64,000 nt of DNA, taken from the NCBI GenBank assembly GCA_033763695.1, contig JANRKB010000050.1:124001-188000 (forward strand), given 5' to 3'. The DNA is from JANRKB01 sp033763695. GTDB lineage: Bacteria; Planctomycetota; Phycisphaerae; Phycisphaerales; UBA1924. Below the pieces are notes generated by a model. The model did not search any database. It was not told the DNA's origin and was given only the letters and a program-made list of their open reading frames with translations. This document shows, piece by piece, positions 16,647 to 26,449 of the stretch (positions are counted from its first letter, which is position 1; every line of letters begins with the position of its first letter). Made by a program: the position numbers and the translations under genes.

Positions 16647-17507
16647 ATGGTGACCATCGCCTCGACCGGAGCTCCCCTGAGCATTCCCTCCCCCAACTCG
16701 TCATCCAACGCGGGCCGCCCCTCGGCCCCCGCGGCGATGCCCGACGTCCAATCCTCCTCCGACGTCCGCAACGTCGCGATCGATCGCGTCGGCGTCAAGG
16801 ACGTCACCTATCCCATCCGCCTCCGCATGCCCGATGGCGGCGAACAGACCACCGTCGCATCCATCAATATGTACGTGTCGCTGCCCCATCACAAGAAGGG
16901 CACGCACATGAGCCGCTTCCTCGAAGTGCTCAACCAGCAAACCTCCGAGCCCGTGACGCCCGATCGCATCCCCGCGATCGCCCGCGCCATCCGCGAGCGT
17001 CTCGACGCCGCCGACGCGCACTTTGAGTGCCGCTTCACCTACTTCATCAAGAAGCTTGCGCACGTCACCGGCACGCCCGGCCTGATGGACTACAAGGTCT
17101 CCTTCGAGTGCGCCAGCAACGGCGTCGATGACTTCATCCTCGGCGTCTCCGCACCCGCGACCAGCCTCTGCCCGTGCTCCAAGGAAATCAGCGCGTACGG
17201 CGCGCACAACCAGCGCTGCCACATCGAGGCCAAGGTCCGCTTCAAGAGCCAGGTCTGGATCGAAGACGTCGTCAAGCACCTCGAGAACGCCGCCAGCACG
17301 CAGGTCTTCGCCGCCCTCAAGCGCCCCGATGAAAAGTGGGTCACCGAGCGCGCCTACGAAAACCCCAAGTTCGTCGAAGACATCGTGCGTGATCTTGCTG
17401 TCGCGCTCAACGCCGACGATCGCATCTCGTGGTACTCGATCAACTCCGAAAACTTCGAGTCGATCCACAACCACAACGCCTACGCCCAGATCACGCGCCA
17501 GAAGTAA
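16647..17507 (+). CDS. folE2: GTP cyclohydrolase FolE2 (type IB)
   Basis: Makes 7,8-dihydroneopterin triphosphate from GTP for folate or queuosine synthesis, using metals other than zinc. 286 residues from ATG 16647 (GAAAG ribosome site). DVQSSSDVRNVAIDRVGVKD opens the conserved part, ATSLCPCSKEIS holds the conserved metal/catalytic cysteines, SAYGAHNQRCHIEAKV and FESIHNHNAYA follow. Family proteins usually start just before DVQS, so the ATG at 16737 (MPDVQSS, 256 residues) is an alternative; the first 30 residues are Ser/Pro/Ala-rich. Confidence 0.93.
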   Translation: MVTIASTGAPLSIPSPNSSSNAGRPSAPAAMPDVQSSSDVRNVAIDRVGVKDVTYPIRLRMPDGGEQTTVASINMYVSLPHHKKGTHMSRFLEVLNQQTSEPVTPDRIPAIARAIRERLDAADAHFECRFTYFIKKLAHVTGTPGLMDYKVSFECASNGVDDFILGVSAPATSLCPCSKEISAYGAHNQRCHIEAKVRFKSQVWIEDVVKHLENAASTQVFAALKRPDEKWVTERAYENPKFVEDIVRDLAVALNADDRISWYSINSENFESIHNHNAYAQITRQK

Positions 17508-17773
17508 GCGTGTTTCTCCCACCTTCTCCCCGCCCCGCGGCGAGAATTCCTAGCGCAGCCGGGGATGAGGGGTCTTCCGTGCCACCATCATCCGCGCTAA
17601 GCGGATGACGGTGCGGTCTCGCGTCTGCCTTCAGGCCCGAAGGGCCGCACGTTCCAAGCCCGGGGCGTCCGCCCCGGGTAAGCACGTCGCAGCACGCAAG
17701 CCGCGACGCGGCGACACATCGTCGCTCGCCGAACCATCAACGCACGGGCGCACTCGGATCGCACGTTCCTCGC
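17508..17773. repeat. composite repeat D2-A2-E2
   Basis: Between convergent genes: module D2 (17518-17573), palindrome A2 (17579-17616, arms CACCATCATCCGC with one mismatch) and module E2 (17632-17717), in the same order and orientation as the block at 14.5 kb. Only the central palindrome differs in sequence. It could form a two-way terminator. Confidence 0.85.
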
Positions 17774-18346
17774 TCACCGCTCGCGGTGATACGTCATCGA
17801 ATACGGCTTCTCTTTCGAGCCTTCGGGGAAGTTCACATCCACGATCATCGTGTCCGCCCCATCCAGGCGATACACAACGCTCATGCCCTCGGCCTTCCCC
17901 AGCGCAGCAAACTCCGCACGGTTGTTCGCCGCCGACTTGAGCGTGAACAGCGAGAGTTCCTTCTGATTCTCGGGCACTTCCAGCCCCGCGTGCAGGTGCC
18001 GCAGCGTCAGCTTCACGCTCTTGTCCGCCTCGACCGTGATGAGCGACACTTCGACCAGCGCGGGCTTGCCATCGCGCCGTGCCTGCTTGAACAGCGACGC
18101 CATGTGATTGCCGCGTGGCGCGGTCCAGTGCTCATCATTCACCGTCTTGTTCGGATTCACGCACACCCACCGACCCACCATGAACGACAGCGGCAGCAGT
18201 TCCGGCGCAGGCGCGGCCGCCGCGGGCAGCTCATACGCCGCGGCCTTGGCCGCATCGGACTTCGCTTCCGTCTTCGCGTTTGATGCGCAGCCGCCAACCG
18301 CGAGCGCCAGTGATCCAACCACACACATCGCACGTGCCGTCCGCAT
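17774..18346 (-). CDS. DUF6265 family lipoprotein
   Basis: A 190-residue secreted protein. The first 20 residues are a lipoprotein signal ending LAVGGCAS, so the mature protein should be anchored at Cys. After an Ala-rich spacer comes LSFMVGRWVCV, HWTAPRGNHMASLFKQARRD and LTLRHLHAGLEV, the pattern of DUF6265 (a calycin-like beta-barrel of unknown function). The ATG at 18346 is used because the codons before it are not signal-like. Confidence 0.8.
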   Translation of the reverse strand: MRTARAMCVVGSLALAVGGCASNAKTEAKSDAAKAAAYELPAAAAPAPELLPLSFMVGRWVCVNPNKTVNDEHWTAPRGNHMASLFKQARRDGKPALVEVSLITVEADKSVKLTLRHLHAGLEVPENQKELSLFTLKSAANNRAEFAALGKAEGMSVVYRLDGADTMIVDVNFPEGSKEKPYSMTYHRER

Positions 18347-18497
18347 CGTTCGCTCCTTCGCGCGGCACACATCTGGAATGCCGCGGCATCAACAGTACGC
18401 GCCACACAATGATCCGCCGAGCCCTTCCACAGACTTGCACGATTCCATCAGAATCTCGCAGAACAAACCCAGCAACCATCCTCCGTACACTCACGCC

Positions 18498-19673
18498 ATG
18501 TCTTGGCCTCGCGCCATCCTCCACGTCGACATGGACGCCTTCTTCGCGTCCGTCGAACAGCGCGACAACCCCCAGCTCCGCGGCAAGCCCGTCCTCGTCG
18601 GCGGCGGCACCCGCGGCGTCGTTTGTGCCGCCTCCTACGAAGCGCGCCCCTTCGGCTGCCGCTCCGCCATGCCCATGTCTCAGGCCCGCCGCCTCTGCCC
18701 GCAGGCCGTGATCGTCAAGCCGCGCCATCGCCGCTACAGCGAAGTCTCCGAGCAGGTCTTCACCATCCTCGAGTCCTTCACGCCCCTCGTCGAGCCCCTC
18801 AGCGTCGATGAAGGCTTCCTCGATGTCACCGGCTCCATACCGCTCCGCGGCAACCCCATCGCTCAGGCCGACGCCATCCGCGCCCGCGTCCGCGCCGACC
18901 TCGGCCTCACCTGCTCCGTCGGCGTCGCGCCCAACAAGTTCCTCGCCAAGCTCGCCTCCGACATGAACAAGCCCGACGGCGTCACCGTCCTCGGGCCGCG
19001 CGCCGACGACTATCAACCGCTCATCGATCGCCTCGACGTTGGCCGCATGTGGGGCGTCGGCCCCGCGACGCTCGCACAGTGCCACGCCGCCGGCGTGCGC
19101 ACCTTCGCCGATCTCCGCGCCCGCTCGCTCGATGACCTCATCGCCCGTTTCGGCTCGCTGGGCGAACGCTTCCACCGCCTCTGCCGCGGCAACGACGATC
19201 GCCCCGTCGTTCCCGACCGCGAAGCCAAGAGCATCGGCCACGAAGAGACCTTCGACGAAGACATCCCCGACCCCGAGCGGCTCCGCGCAATTCTCTCCGC
19301 GCAGGTCGAACACGTCGCCCGCCGCCTCCGCCGCCACGCCCTCGGCGCCCGCACCGTCAGCCTCAAGCTCCGCCTCCCCGACTTCACGACCTTCAGCCGC
19401 TCCACCACGCTCGACGACGCCACCGACATCACCGGCGAGCTCAGCGCCGCCGCAATGCGTCTTCTCGACGAGTGGCTGCGCTCACGCCGCGATGCCGCGC
19501 TCCGCTTGCTCGGCGTTCATCTCTCGGGCCTCGGCCCGACCGCCGCCGTCACACGACTCTTCGTCCCGCCCGAGGACGCCAAACGCGCCAAGGTCGACAA
19601 GGCGTGCGATCTGATCGCCACCAAGTTCGGATCCTCGGCCATCCGCCGCGCCGCGAGCAATCCTGATCGATGA
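18498..19673 (+). CDS. dinB: DNA polymerase IV (Y-family)
   Basis: A 391-residue translesion polymerase. ILHVDMDAFFASVEQRD (residues 7-23) holds the first catalytic Asp, PLSVDEGFLDVTG (about 100-112) the catalytic Asp-Glu pair; CSVGVAPNKFLAKLASDMNK is the palm motif; two helix-hairpin-helix elements (VGRMWGVGPATL, FGSLGERF) and a little-finger domain ending VTRLFVPP follow. No beta-clamp motif is obvious at the C-terminus. The ATG at 18498 is the family start; upstream in-frame codons belong to the opposite gene. Confidence 0.95.
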   Translation: MSWPRAILHVDMDAFFASVEQRDNPQLRGKPVLVGGGTRGVVCAASYEARPFGCRSAMPMSQARRLCPQAVIVKPRHRRYSEVSEQVFTILESFTPLVEPLSVDEGFLDVTGSIPLRGNPIAQADAIRARVRADLGLTCSVGVAPNKFLAKLASDMNKPDGVTVLGPRADDYQPLIDRLDVGRMWGVGPATLAQCHAAGVRTFADLRARSLDDLIARFGSLGERFHRLCRGNDDRPVVPDREAKSIGHEETFDEDIPDPERLRAILSAQVEHVARRLRRHALGARTVSLKLRLPDFTTFSRSTTLDDATDITGELSAAAMRLLDEWLRSRRDAALRLLGVHLSGLGPTAAVTRLFVPPEDAKRAKVDKACDLIATKFGSSAIRRAASNPDR

Positions 19674-20124
19674 AGCTTCCTGTGCCACCATCATCCGCTG
19701 CTCTGAGCGGATGATGGTGCGGTCACACCTTGCCCATCTTGAACGCGGCGACCCGTGCCACCGATGTGCGAGTCCGCGAGCACATCGGTGCTGCTTTGCG
19801 TACGCTCACACTCCGGCTCCCGACTTGTCGATCGACCTCTTCTGCCACCTTCTCCCCGCCCCGCGGCGAGAAGTCCCGGCGCTGCCGGGGATGAAGGGTC
19901 GTCTTTTCTTTCCGTGCCACCATCATCCGCTGCTCTGAGCGGATGATGGTGCGGTCTCGCGTCTCTCTTCCGGCCCGAAGGGCCGTCAGTTCCAAGCCCG
20001 GGGCGTCAGCCCCGGGTCAGCCCATCGCGACACCCGAGCCGCGACGCGGCGACACAACTCCGCTTGCTCCATCGCTCCCTCGCTTCGCCATCTCACCCGC
20101 CTCATCGCCATCATCCGCACTGCC
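19674..20124. repeat. repeat mosaic A3-B2-D3-A4-E3
   Basis: 451 bp between convergent genes, with no gene: palindrome A3 (19682-19722), palindrome B2 (19754-19791), module D3 (19848-19898), palindrome A4 (19914-19953, almost identical to A3) and module E3 (19973-20056). The last three repeat the D-palindrome-E order of the blocks at 14.5 and 17.5 kb. Confidence 0.85.
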
Positions 20125-20754
20125 TCACACCACCACCCTGCACGCCGTCTCAACCCGCGCCGCCCGCTCCTGCGCCTCCCTCCGCGCCGCCGCCAGCTCC
20201 GCATCGATCGCCTCTCGCGCCTTCTCCTCCATCCCGCGCGTGTTGATCCAGACGTTCCACGCCCCGCTGTTGCACGCCGCCGCCGCCAACACCGCCGCAA
20301 TCGCCAGATCGCTCCGCAGGTGCGGGTTGGTCTTCCCAATCAACGTCTCAATCACCCGCAACACCTCGCACGCCGTCGCCACGCTCGCACGCGGCACATC
20401 CGTCGCCGCCGCCCGCGCCGCCGGGATCTCCGCCCGCCGCGCATCCCCCTCCGCCAGCCGCTCCAGCTCATTGAGCCAGGTGTACGCCCGGGCATCCTCC
20501 TCCGCGAGCGTCAAAAACAGCGTTCCCGCACGCGCCAGCCGCATGTCCGCGTCCGCCAGCAACGTCTGATACTCCGCCAGCGACTTGCGCCCCAGCGAGT
20601 ACGCCACCACCATCCGCGCCTGGGCCGCGCTGATCGCCCCGGTCACGCACGCCGACGCCCCGCCCCCCGGCGCTGGAATTTTCGCGGCCAAGTTCCCAAG
20701 GAAGGTCCCGAGGGGTGAAGCACTCAGTGGGTTATCAGCTTGTTGCTTGTTCAT
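20125..20754 (-). CDS. cyclodeaminase/cyclohydrolase family protein
   Basis: A 209-residue helical protein of the formiminotetrahydrofolate cyclodeaminase/methenyl-THF cyclohydrolase family. AKIPAPGGGASACVTGAISA (about 22-41) is the family signature; a central helical part and SDLAIAAVLAAAACNSGAWN near 155-174 are also typical. Members act on one-carbon folate intermediates. FtcD or FchA function cannot be decided. The ATG at 20754 is favoured because upstream sequence is low-quality and overlaps the divergent gene. Confidence 0.85.
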   Translation of the reverse strand: MNKQQADNPLSASPLGTFLGNLAAKIPAPGGGASACVTGAISAAQARMVVAYSLGRKSLAEYQTLLADADMRLARAGTLFLTLAEEDARAYTWLNELERLAEGDARRAEIPAARAAATDVPRASVATACEVLRVIETLIGKTNPHLRSDLAIAAVLAAAACNSGAWNVWINTRGMEEKAREAIDAELAAARREAQERAARVETACRVVV

Positions 20755-20855
20755 AAAAATCGATTCTGTGACGTGGAACCAAGTTTCGCGCATCTCGACA
20801 AAGTGAGCAAGGGCGCGTGCTGCGTGAGCGTGCGTTGGGCTCGGGGACAGAGCCG

Positions 20856-21845
20856 ATGAAGACTTTCCCAAACATCTCCGCCGCCAACACCCGCGCGAAC
20901 GGCCCCGCGAACAGCCAGACGACGCCCATCGTCGCCGCGACGCCCCGCACACACCGCGCCGCCAACTCCAACCAATCCCCGCAGACCGTCCCCGACCGTC
21001 TGCTCGCCGCGCTCGTTATCGTTGGCGCGCTCGGGGCCGCGGCGTGCGCTGGCATCTCCGGCACATTCTCCGCCGCGCCCTCCGACGCTCCCGCCTCCAT
21101 CGCCGCCCACGTCTCCGATGAGGGCAGCCCGCTCGTCTCCCTGCGCCCGACGCCCATCGCCGACCAGCCCGGCTCACTCTCCGACGCCTTCCGCGGGCTG
21201 GTTTCCACCATCACCGCCTTCGCCACATCCGTTCCCATCGAGCGCACCCTCGGCCCCATCCGGCTCGGCCTCACGCCGCTCGCCGCCGATGCCGTCGGCT
21301 CGCAGCCCTCGCGCGTCGCCATCCACATCGATTGGCAGGGTGCTCCGCTCGCGACACTCAGCGTTGACGCACGCGTCTGCCAAGGCCTGATCGCGTCCGA
21401 CGCACAGCGCCCCGACCTCAACGCGTCGAAGTCTGGCGGCACCCAGCCGACGCTGCAACTCGTCTCCTATCGCACGGACACCACGCCAGTGGCTACGCCC
21501 GCCTCCCAAGCCGACGAACCCGAAGCCTGCGGCAGGCTCGCCACATTCGCCCCGGCCATCCGCGCGTTCTGCAACACATGGCCAGACTCACCCGAGTACG
21601 CCAACCGAATCAGCCGCCGTGTCTGGGCCGATGATCTTCCGATCTCTGCCTTCGCCGACCCCTTCGTCGATGCCACCGCGTCCGCCCGTGCCGACAGCGC
21701 CGCGTTCTCGATCGACACGCCCGGTTCAGAATCTGCACGTGCAGAGGCCGCCCGCGCAGAAGTGCCCCGCGCCGAAGCCATGTCCGGCCCCGATCACTGC
21801 CCCGTGGACATCATCCTTGATGCCACCGCACGCGTCGCCACATGA
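20856..21845 (+). CDS. hypothetical membrane-anchored protein
   Basis: A 329-residue protein of unknown function. An N-terminal Thr/Asn/Ala-rich cytoplasmic part is followed by one hydrophobic helix (LLAALVIVGALGAAACAGI, about 49-67) and a 260-residue exterior part with low-complexity Ala/Ser stretches and a repeated RAEAARAEVPRAEA tail before GPDHCPVDIILD. No known domain was recognised. It is divergent from the cyclodeaminase-like gene. Confidence 0.55.
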   Translation: MKTFPNISAANTRANGPANSQTTPIVAATPRTHRAANSNQSPQTVPDRLLAALVIVGALGAAACAGISGTFSAAPSDAPASIAAHVSDEGSPLVSLRPTPIADQPGSLSDAFRGLVSTITAFATSVPIERTLGPIRLGLTPLAADAVGSQPSRVAIHIDWQGAPLATLSVDARVCQGLIASDAQRPDLNASKSGGTQPTLQLVSYRTDTTPVATPASQADEPEACGRLATFAPAIRAFCNTWPDSPEYANRISRRVWADDLPISAFADPFVDATASARADSAAFSIDTPGSESARAEAARAEVPRAEAMSGPDHCPVDIILDATARVAT

Positions 21846-21931
21846 GCGCGTCAGCCAACGTCTGAAGTCCACTGTCTGAAGTCCAACGTGTGTCGGCCCT
21901 CGTGAGCGGCCGCCGCGCGTCCCACGCGCTT

Positions 21932-24760
21932 TCACGCGGCCTTCGCGCTCGAGCACGTCATCGGGCCGCCCGCCCGCAACTGCGCCGCGCACAGCGAGAC
22001 CAGCGTTGTCTTGTCGATTGGTTTCGCCGCGTACTCATTGCATCCCGCCTCGATGCAGCGGATGCGATCCTCGGGCATGGCGTGGGCCGTGAGCGCAATG
22101 ATCGGCATGCGATTCCCACGCGCCCGCATCACGCGCGCGAGCGTGTATCCATCCATCTCGGGCATCTGCATATCACTCACGAGCAGGTCATACGGCGTGC
22201 CGCGTGCTGCCGCCGCGTCAATCAGCTCCAGCGCGATCTTGCCGTTGTCCGCAACATCCACAGACGCCCCCGCCTTGCGCAGATGGAACGCGATGAGTTT
22301 CTGATTGTCCGGTCCATCCTCCGCCAGCACGATCCGCGCGTTGAGCCGCTGCAGCGAGATCGCCGCCGTGCTCGCGGCAGTGCTGACAGCCGTGCTTGCA
22401 GGTTGTCTCTCGCGCGACGGCATCGCAACCACATCCTTCGTCTGCGTCGTCGCGGCCGTAGACGTCAGATGTGGTGTTGCTTCCGTCTGGCCCGTCGTCG
22501 TCGGCGTCGGCTCGCCCGCCGCCACTCCGCGCGCAACTTCCACGCGAACCGTCGCAACGAACGTGCTTCCCAGACCGCGCTCGGACCGCTCCAGCACCAC
22601 GTCGCCGTGCATCAGTTGTGCCAGCCGCCGCGCGATCACCAGTCCCAGCCCGGTCCCGCCGTGCCGCCGCGTCACCGACTCGTCCGCCTGTGTGAACGTC
22701 TGGAACAAGCGTCCCGCCTCGGCCGCGGACAATCCAACGCCCGTGTCCTGCACCGCGCAGCGCAGTTGCAACGAGGCGCCATCGCTCGACGGCTCGGCCG
22801 ACACGCGCAGCGTCACGCTGCCGCGCTCGGTGAACTTGATCGCGTTACCAACGAGGTTCATCAGAATCTGCCGCAGCCGCGTCGGATCGGTCCGTACATG
22901 CACGGGCAACGGCTCGATCGTTTCCAGAACCAGCCGGATTCCCTTCTCCTTCGCGCGTGGCTCGTTGAGCGTCACCACCGAGCGAAGCAGTTCCTCCAGC
23001 GAAGTCTCGACCGATTCGATCGACATTCGATCCGCTTCGATCTTTGAGATATCCAGAATGTCATTCACCACGTTGAGCAAGTGACCGCCCGCACGTCGAA
23101 TTGTCGCGATCTTCTCCAGCCGCGAATCAGGCGCAAGATCCAGATCGCCGTCGTCTTCGAGCAAATCTGCATACCCCAGAATCGCCGTCAGCGGCGTGCG
23201 AATCTCGTGGCTCATGTTCGCCAGGAACGCCGTCTTCGCCCGATTCGCCTGCTCCGCCACCTCACGCAGTCGCTGCAGCTCTGCCTCTCGCTGGCGATCC
23301 GCCGTTGTGTCGACGCAGGACATCAGCGAGCAGCGCACGCCGCCAGCCTCATCAACCCACGGCCGAACTTCCCACTGCACATGCCGCTCTTCCCGCGAAC
23401 CCGCGGGCCGCCACACTTCATCCTCACACGACGCGATCCTGCCGCCGGCGCACCGCGCCTGCAAGTCGCGCCAGCCCGTCGGCATCTCCGGCAGCACCTC
23501 CGCCAGACTCCGTCCGACCACATTCTGTCCAGCAAGCCCGAAGTCGCGCTGCCAGCGCCGGCTCACCGCCAGCAGCCGCATCTCAGCGTCAAACATCGCG
23601 ATCGCCGCGGGCGTGTGCTCCACGAGGATCGCGAGCCGCTCACGTTCCTCCAGCATCTTGAGCTGCGCGTGCTTGGCTTCCGTCACATTCTGATGCGCCA
23701 CCACTGCGAAATGCTTGCCCTCACGCTCAAAGCCCTTCACCGACACCTGGAACCACCGCTGCTCGTTCGGCGAGTGGCACGCGTACTCATGCGGCCGATC
23801 CACGCTCTTGCCCGACAGCACGGCCCGCAGCGACCGGGCAACATCCACGGCATCAGTGCACGTACCGCGCGGCCCGGTCAGCGCATCACACACCGCCAGG
23901 TAGTTCGATCCTTCCACGCACGACGCCGTACCGTCGTTGCGCTCGGCGAACGATCGCCACGCCTGATTGACCGTGATGATCGTTCCTTGCTCATCCACAA
24001 TCGCGATGTGCGCATCCATCGCATCGATCGAACTTCGCAGGAATGCCTCGGCACCGCGAATCGCGTCGCGCGTCCGCCGCTCCTGCGTGATGTCCGTCTC
24101 AATCGCCATGAAGCCGACGAACGCTCCGGCGTCATCACACAGCGGGGCGATATCAAGCCGCAGCCAATAGCTCTGGCCCGACTTGGAATAGTTCAGCAGT
24201 TCTGCCGTCACGGGTTCGCGCCGCTGCACCGCTTCGCGAATCCGCTCGACCGTCGCTCGGTCCGTCTCAGGCCCCTGCAGGAATCCGCCGGGCTTGCGGC
24301 CGATGACTTCTGCCGCCATATATCCGGTCAGCCGCTCGAACGCCGCGTTCACCCAGGTGATCCTGCCGTCTCGATCACACACGACGACCAGATTGCTCGT
24401 CCGCCGCGCGATCGCGGCTAGCCGCGTCGCATCCGCCTCTCGCGCAATCAACTCCCGCGTCCGCGCCTCGAGCAAGTTCATCGCGGGGTGATAGATCACC
24501 AACCACTTGCTGACAGCAACACTCAGAAGCAGCACGGCGAACACACCCGCGGCGATCGCCGGATGACTTGTCGTTCTGACGAGGATCAACCCAAGGAGCG
24601 CAAGTCCGGCCGTGACCACCACCGACCCGCGCATCAACCGGCGCATCCGCTTCGTCCCTGCGACAACCGGATGAGTGTCGAGCGAGTCCACCGAGGGGGG
24701 CGCGGCAGGCGTCGAGATGTCGCGCGATTGTGTCACCGCAGGCGATATCGACCTCGCCAT
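21932..24760 (-). CDS. hybrid sensor histidine kinase (PAS x3, HisKA, HATPase, REC)
   Basis: 942 residues. Two membrane helices (about 44-61 and 68-84), then three PAS-type sensor domains (about 110-230, 240-370, 375-500; GRITWVNAAFERLTGY opens the first), HisKA with FLANMSHEIRTPLTAILGYA (phospho-acceptor His518), HATPase with NLVGNAIKFT, DTGVGLS and GGTGLGLVIA, a Ala/Thr-rich linker and a C-terminal receiver (VSDMQMPEMDGYTL, acceptor Asp863). It is probably a membrane sensor signalling by phosphorelay; no HPt or response regulator gene is adjacent. Its kinase and receiver parts closely resemble the kinase at 31560. Confidence 0.93.
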   Translation of the reverse strand: MARSISPAVTQSRDISTPAAPPSVDSLDTHPVVAGTKRMRRLMRGSVVVTAGLALLGLILVRTTSHPAIAAGVFAVLLLSVAVSKWLVIYHPAMNLLEARTRELIAREADATRLAAIARRTSNLVVVCDRDGRITWVNAAFERLTGYMAAEVIGRKPGGFLQGPETDRATVERIREAVQRREPVTAELLNYSKSGQSYWLRLDIAPLCDDAGAFVGFMAIETDITQERRTRDAIRGAEAFLRSSIDAMDAHIAIVDEQGTIITVNQAWRSFAERNDGTASCVEGSNYLAVCDALTGPRGTCTDAVDVARSLRAVLSGKSVDRPHEYACHSPNEQRWFQVSVKGFEREGKHFAVVAHQNVTEAKHAQLKMLEERERLAILVEHTPAAIAMFDAEMRLLAVSRRWQRDFGLAGQNVVGRSLAEVLPEMPTGWRDLQARCAGGRIASCEDEVWRPAGSREERHVQWEVRPWVDEAGGVRCSLMSCVDTTADRQREAELQRLREVAEQANRAKTAFLANMSHEIRTPLTAILGYADLLEDDGDLDLAPDSRLEKIATIRRAGGHLLNVVNDILDISKIEADRMSIESVETSLEELLRSVVTLNEPRAKEKGIRLVLETIEPLPVHVRTDPTRLRQILMNLVGNAIKFTERGSVTLRVSAEPSSDGASLQLRCAVQDTGVGLSAAEAGRLFQTFTQADESVTRRHGGTGLGLVIARRLAQLMHGDVVLERSERGLGSTFVATVRVEVARGVAAGEPTPTTTGQTEATPHLTSTAATTQTKDVVAMPSRERQPASTAVSTAASTAAISLQRLNARIVLAEDGPDNQKLIAFHLRKAGASVDVADNGKIALELIDAAAARGTPYDLLVSDMQMPEMDGYTLARVMRARGNRMPIIALTAHAMPEDRIRCIEAGCNEYAAKPIDKTTLVSLCAAQLRAGGPMTCSSAKAA

Positions 24761-24913
24761 GTGTGCAATTCAGGAGTTCGCCTTCGGACGCACCGGGGGG
24801 TCTCCGGACGGTCCCCGCAAACGGTGACGAAAACACCCGACTCCTTCAGATGGCGTCACCCTCTCGGGTGAGGCCAAGCCCCAAGGCCGACCAGTTCTCG
24901 GGCCTCCCGCGCG

Positions 24914-26353
24914 TCAGCACTCGCTCACGCTCACGGGCACGTTCACCGCGAGTCCGCCCTCGGCGGTTTCCTTGTACTTGCTCTGCATGTCCAGCGCGGT
25001 CTGCCACATCGTCTTGATCACATTGTCCAGCGAGACGCGGGCCTTGCTCGGGTCGCTGTCCAGCGCGATCGCCGACGCCGTGATCGCCTTGATCGCGCCC
25101 ATCGTGTTCCGCTCGATGCACGGCACCTGCACCAGCCCGCCGATCGGATCACACGTCATCCCCAAGTGATGCTCCATCGCGATCTCGGCCGCCATCAGCA
25201 CCTGACCCACCGTGCCGCCCATCACCTGCGTCAGGCCGGCCGCGGCCATCGCGCTCGACACGCCGATCTCCGCCTGGCATCCGCCCATCGCCGCCGAGAT
25301 CGTCGCGCCCTTCTTGAAGAGGCTGCCGAGTTCGCCGGCGGTGAGCATGAAGTCGATGATGCCGTCGGTGGTGCCCTTCTCAAAGCACCAGTAGTGCATC
25401 ATCACGGCGGGGATGACGCCCGCCGCACCGTTGGTGGGCGCGGTGACCACGCGACCCAGCGACGCGTTCTCTTCATTCACCGCAAGCGCGAACACGCTGA
25501 CCCAGCGCAGCGTCGGATCAAACCCGCGCCCTGCCCCGTGCCGCACCAGATCAATCCATGCATCGGCGTTCGGTGCGTCGTGTGCGTCGGGCGCATGCGC
25601 GAGGAGCTTGCGGCTCATGCCCGCGGCACGTCGCGTCACATTCAGACCGCCGGGCAAGACACCGTCGGTGTGACAGCCGCGATAGATGCACTCGCGCATG
25701 ACGCGCCAGATGTTGAGCAGGCCGGTGCGCACCGCGGCCTCATCGCGCCACGCCAGTTCATTGCGCATCACCACACCCGGGATGTTCATGCCCGTCGCCG
25801 CACAGTGCCGCTTGAGGTCATCGCCGGTATCGATCGGGAAGGGCAGCGCAACGGCGCGAGCACCTTGCGCGGTCTCGCCCTCCTGCACGACAAAGCCGCC
25901 GCCGACGGAGTAGTACGTCTCGGCGTGACGCGTGCCGTCGCTGCATAACGCGGTGAATGTCACGGCGTTGGGATGAAACGGCAGGCTCTTGTCGCGGTTG
26001 AAGATCAGATCCGCATCGGGATCAAACTCAACGCGCGGCCCACCCTCGCCGCCGAGGCAATATGTGCCGCGCACGCCGAGTGACTTCACGCGTTCGACAA
26101 TGCCGGCGGTTTCACAGGTGACAGGGTCCTCGCCCGCGAGGCCGAGGACGACGGCGAGATCGGTGGCGTGGCCGTGGCCGGTCTTGGCGAGACTGCCGAA
26201 GAGGTCGGTGCGGACGCGTGTGGTCTTGTGGAGGATGCCGCGCTCGCGCAGGGTCGCAACGAATCGCTGCGCCGCGCGCCACGGGCCCATGGTGTGCGAA
26301 CTGCTGGGGCCGACGCCGATCTTGAACACATCGAATACCGAGATCGCTTCCAT
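24914..26353 (-). CDS. sdaA: L-serine dehydratase, Fe-S dependent, single chain
   Basis: Converts L-serine to pyruvate and ammonia with a 4Fe-4S cluster. 479 residues, full single-chain length. The beta domain starts SVFDVFKIGVGPSSSHTMGP; the alpha domain contains the cluster cysteines in ATISAAMGGCQAEIGVSSA and LGMTCDPIGGLVQVPCIERN, plus APTNGAAGVIPAVM. The ATG at 26353 begins right at the family N-terminus; upstream in-frame sequence overlaps the divergent HAD gene and is rejected. Confidence 0.95.
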   Translation of the reverse strand: MEAISVFDVFKIGVGPSSSHTMGPWRAAQRFVATLRERGILHKTTRVRTDLFGSLAKTGHGHATDLAVVLGLAGEDPVTCETAGIVERVKSLGVRGTYCLGGEGGPRVEFDPDADLIFNRDKSLPFHPNAVTFTALCSDGTRHAETYYSVGGGFVVQEGETAQGARAVALPFPIDTGDDLKRHCAATGMNIPGVVMRNELAWRDEAAVRTGLLNIWRVMRECIYRGCHTDGVLPGGLNVTRRAAGMSRKLLAHAPDAHDAPNADAWIDLVRHGAGRGFDPTLRWVSVFALAVNEENASLGRVVTAPTNGAAGVIPAVMMHYWCFEKGTTDGIIDFMLTAGELGSLFKKGATISAAMGGCQAEIGVSSAMAAAGLTQVMGGTVGQVLMAAEIAMEHHLGMTCDPIGGLVQVPCIERNTMGAIKAITASAIALDSDPSKARVSLDNVIKTMWQTALDMQSKYKETAEGGLAVNVPVSVSEC

Positions 26354-26449
26354 GGCGCTGCGGTTCCTTGTTGCCGCGGACGTGGCGGGAGAAGAGTTTA
26401 GGGAGTGATGCGGGAGGGGGGCGGAATCAGTGACGCCTACGGTTCGGCC

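Noticed and set aside
18108..18497. Longer dinB starting upstream
   Set aside because: The extra codons overlap the lipoprotein gene on the other strand, and the family N-terminus is exactly at 18498.
21932..24421. Long plus-strand open frames opposite the first histidine kinase
   Set aside because: They are shadows of the GC-rich kinase gene with Arg/Pro/Ala-rich translations and no motifs.
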